Assembly (NCBI GenBank): GCA_031275915.1
Contig: JAISOC010000089.1
Coordinates: forward strand, 1-7,162
DNA length: 7,162 nt
Source: Holosporales bacterium
Lineage (GTDB): Bacteria > Pseudomonadota > Alphaproteobacteria > RUG11792
Direction of reading: 5' to 3'
Shown here: piece by piece, positions 6,666 through 7,162 of the stretch
Numbering within the stretch: the first letter of the stretch is position 1
How the letters are laid out: each line of letters begins with the position of its first letter
The notes under the pieces: generated by a model
What the model was told of the DNA's origin: nothing
The model's database searches: none
What the model saw: the letters and a program-made list of their open reading frames with translations, nothing else
Translations under genes and position numbers: made by a program

Positions 6666-6682
6666 CAGAATCTTCGTGAAAA
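6650..6682 (+). repeat. Hairpin straddling the stop codon of the exported-protein gene
   Basis: TTTTCATGAAG (6650-6660) and CTTCGTGAAAA (6672-6682) pair over 11 positions with one U-G wobble. The 11-nt loop contains the TAA stop (6663-6665). No U-run follows, so it is not a standard terminator. Confidence 0.5.
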
Positions 6683-6697
6683 ATTGAGGGGAGAGTA

Positions 6698-6719
6698 GAG
6701 CAAGAGTGTACTCTTGCTC
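6698..6719. repeat. Perfect 10-bp palindrome
   Basis: GAGCAAGAGT (6698-6707) and ACTCTTGCTC (6710-6719) are perfect complements with a 2-bp centre. The palindrome lies 32 bp after the stop of the exported-protein gene. No T-tract follows, so intrinsic termination is doubtful. Its right half also forms part of the longer stem 6704-6845. Confidence 0.75.
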
Positions 6720-6845
6720 ACTTCGTTCACTGGCGCTACTTCTGGGATTAACAATTAGATGTAAAAGTCCTAATTGTAAAACCTTATCTTCTGTAAACAC
6801 TGTTAGAAGTAGCGTTAGCGAACGATAGTGAGCAAGCGTACACTC
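6704..6845. repeat. Long imperfect inverted repeat, 40/41-nt arms
   Basis: The left arm 6704-6743 pairs with the right arm 6805-6845. There are 36 Watson-Crick pairs, two G-U pairs (as plus-strand RNA), two mismatches and one bulge. The 61-nt loop holds a further perfect 8-bp repeat, ACAATTAG (6751-6758) with CTAATTGT (6770-6777). No coding frame fits it. It resembles the palindromic intergenic elements common in Rickettsiales and related genomes, but I cannot assign a named family. Confidence 0.85.
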
Positions 6846-7079
6846 CTACCTTATCTTTCTTCCTATCCCCCTACTGTATATTTCCTTTTTGGAACGAGAA
6901 GAAGAATCCCAATTGTAGAGCGCTTGGTCAAGGTAGAGAGCGCAGCGGACCTTGACCAAGATAGCGGAGCAATTGGTACAATGGAGTTCCTCCAAAAAGG
7001 AAAAATACTGAAGGAACACAAAACTCTGTAGTTAGACTTTTATATTTAGTTGTCAGTTCCCTACTTCTGACAGTGTTTA
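6794..7079. repeat. Terminal-type inverted repeats bounding a 286-bp segment (MITE-like)
   Basis: TAAACACTGTTAGAAGTAG (6794-6812) is the reverse complement of 7061-7079 except for one transition. Both ends begin with TA, which would fit a TA target duplication of the IS630/mariner type. There is no transposase gene inside, so at most this is a MITE or a decayed element. The left end overlaps the arm of the neighbouring inverted repeat, so the boundaries are uncertain. Confidence 0.55.
6871..7012. repeat. Extended ~140-bp palindromic element
   Basis: Paired segments nest around one centre. CTTGGTCAAGGT (6923-6934) matches ACCTTGACCAAG (6949-6960) perfectly over 12 bp. CCAATTG (6909-6915) matches CAATTGG (6970-6976). 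TTTCCTTTTTGGAAC (6881-6895) matches 6986-7003 with a 3-nt bulge. Weaker pairing, 12/15, continues from 6871 to 7012. Size and form resemble Rickettsia palindromic elements, but family membership cannot be tested here. A 67-codon open frame (6828-7031) crosses it and is probably incidental. Confidence 0.85.
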
Positions 7080-7109
7080 TATCAAAAAGGCGTCTGTTCT
7101 CGGTATTGA

Positions 7110-7138
7110 TTCACAAAATGCGGTGTTTGTGTTACTAT
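7110..7138 (+). promoter_or_regulatory. Candidate promoter reading out of the window
   Basis: TTCACA (7110-7115), a 17-bp spacer and TACTAT (7133-7138) match the consensus 5/6 and 4/6. It lies beyond the palindromic region and points to a gene to the right of the window. Nothing else is seen in 7083-7162. Confidence 0.35.
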
Positions 7139-7162
7139 CAGCGTGTTTTATCGTGAGGCAAA

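Noticed and set aside
6698..6719. Intrinsic terminator for the exported-protein gene
   Set aside because: The 10-bp palindrome is strong but is followed by ACTTCGTTC rather than a T-run, so I list it only as a repeat.
6871..7012. CRISPR repeat or tRNA gene
   Set aside because: There is no regularly spaced direct repeat and no cloverleaf with a plausible anticodon arm and T-loop. The structure is a single extended palindrome.
6828..7031. 67-codon open frame from a GTG
   Set aside because: It runs through both palindromes, its start lies in an inverted-repeat arm, it has no ribosome binding site, and its composition follows the repeat rather than a protein family.

Overview
This is an AT-rich window from what looks like a host-associated alphaproteobacterium of the Holosporales/Rickettsiales kind. 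The assignment is inferred from the style of the aspartyl-tRNA synthetase, the FtsQ and PgpA sequences, the low GC and the palindromic repeats. It has not been confirmed by any database search.

Layout. Positions 1-912 (minus strand) hold the N-terminal 304 codons of an unrecognised lipoprotein-like gene that runs off the window. It has no ATG at the expected start. A 211-bp divergent spacer follows, then aspS (1124-2899, plus), complete and with the residues expected of a non-discriminating AspRS. Immediately after it come two small genes for multi-pass membrane proteins (2996-3412 and 3409-3873, overlapping by ATGA), which I do not recognise. Behind them, at 3890-3998, lies a second copy of the last ~100 bp of aspS. 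It ends 3 bp from the stop codon of the convergent pgpA (4002-4514, minus). pgpA overlaps ftsQ (4489-5283, minus) by 26 nt, so the two are probably one transcript. Divergent from ftsQ is a gene for a 420-residue exported protein of unknown function (5403-6665, plus) with a good ribosome binding site and an extended -10 promoter. From 6666 to about 7082 there is no convincing gene but a dense nest of long inverted repeats. A candidate promoter reads out of the window at 7110-7138.

Interpretation. The ancestral order was probably aspS facing pgpA-ftsQ with stop codons 3 bp apart. The two membrane-protein genes were then inserted at the aspS 3' end by an event that brought a replacement aspS tail with it. 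The two tails differ at only five of 101 positions, all synonymous third-codon positions. This is the same architecture as elements that integrate into a gene's 3' end and restore it, such as e14 in icd of E. coli, but the insert here is only ~1.1 kb and has no recombinase. The displaced tail is also in frame with an ATG that overlaps the stop of the second membrane-protein gene, so a 42-residue AspRS tail peptide could be translated.

The remaining genes are housekeeping: protein synthesis (aspS), phospholipid synthesis (pgpA) and division (ftsQ). The two exported proteins and the membrane pair are accessory and unrecognised. The most unusual parts of the window are the aspS-tail duplication with its cassette and the palindrome-rich 6650-7082 region.
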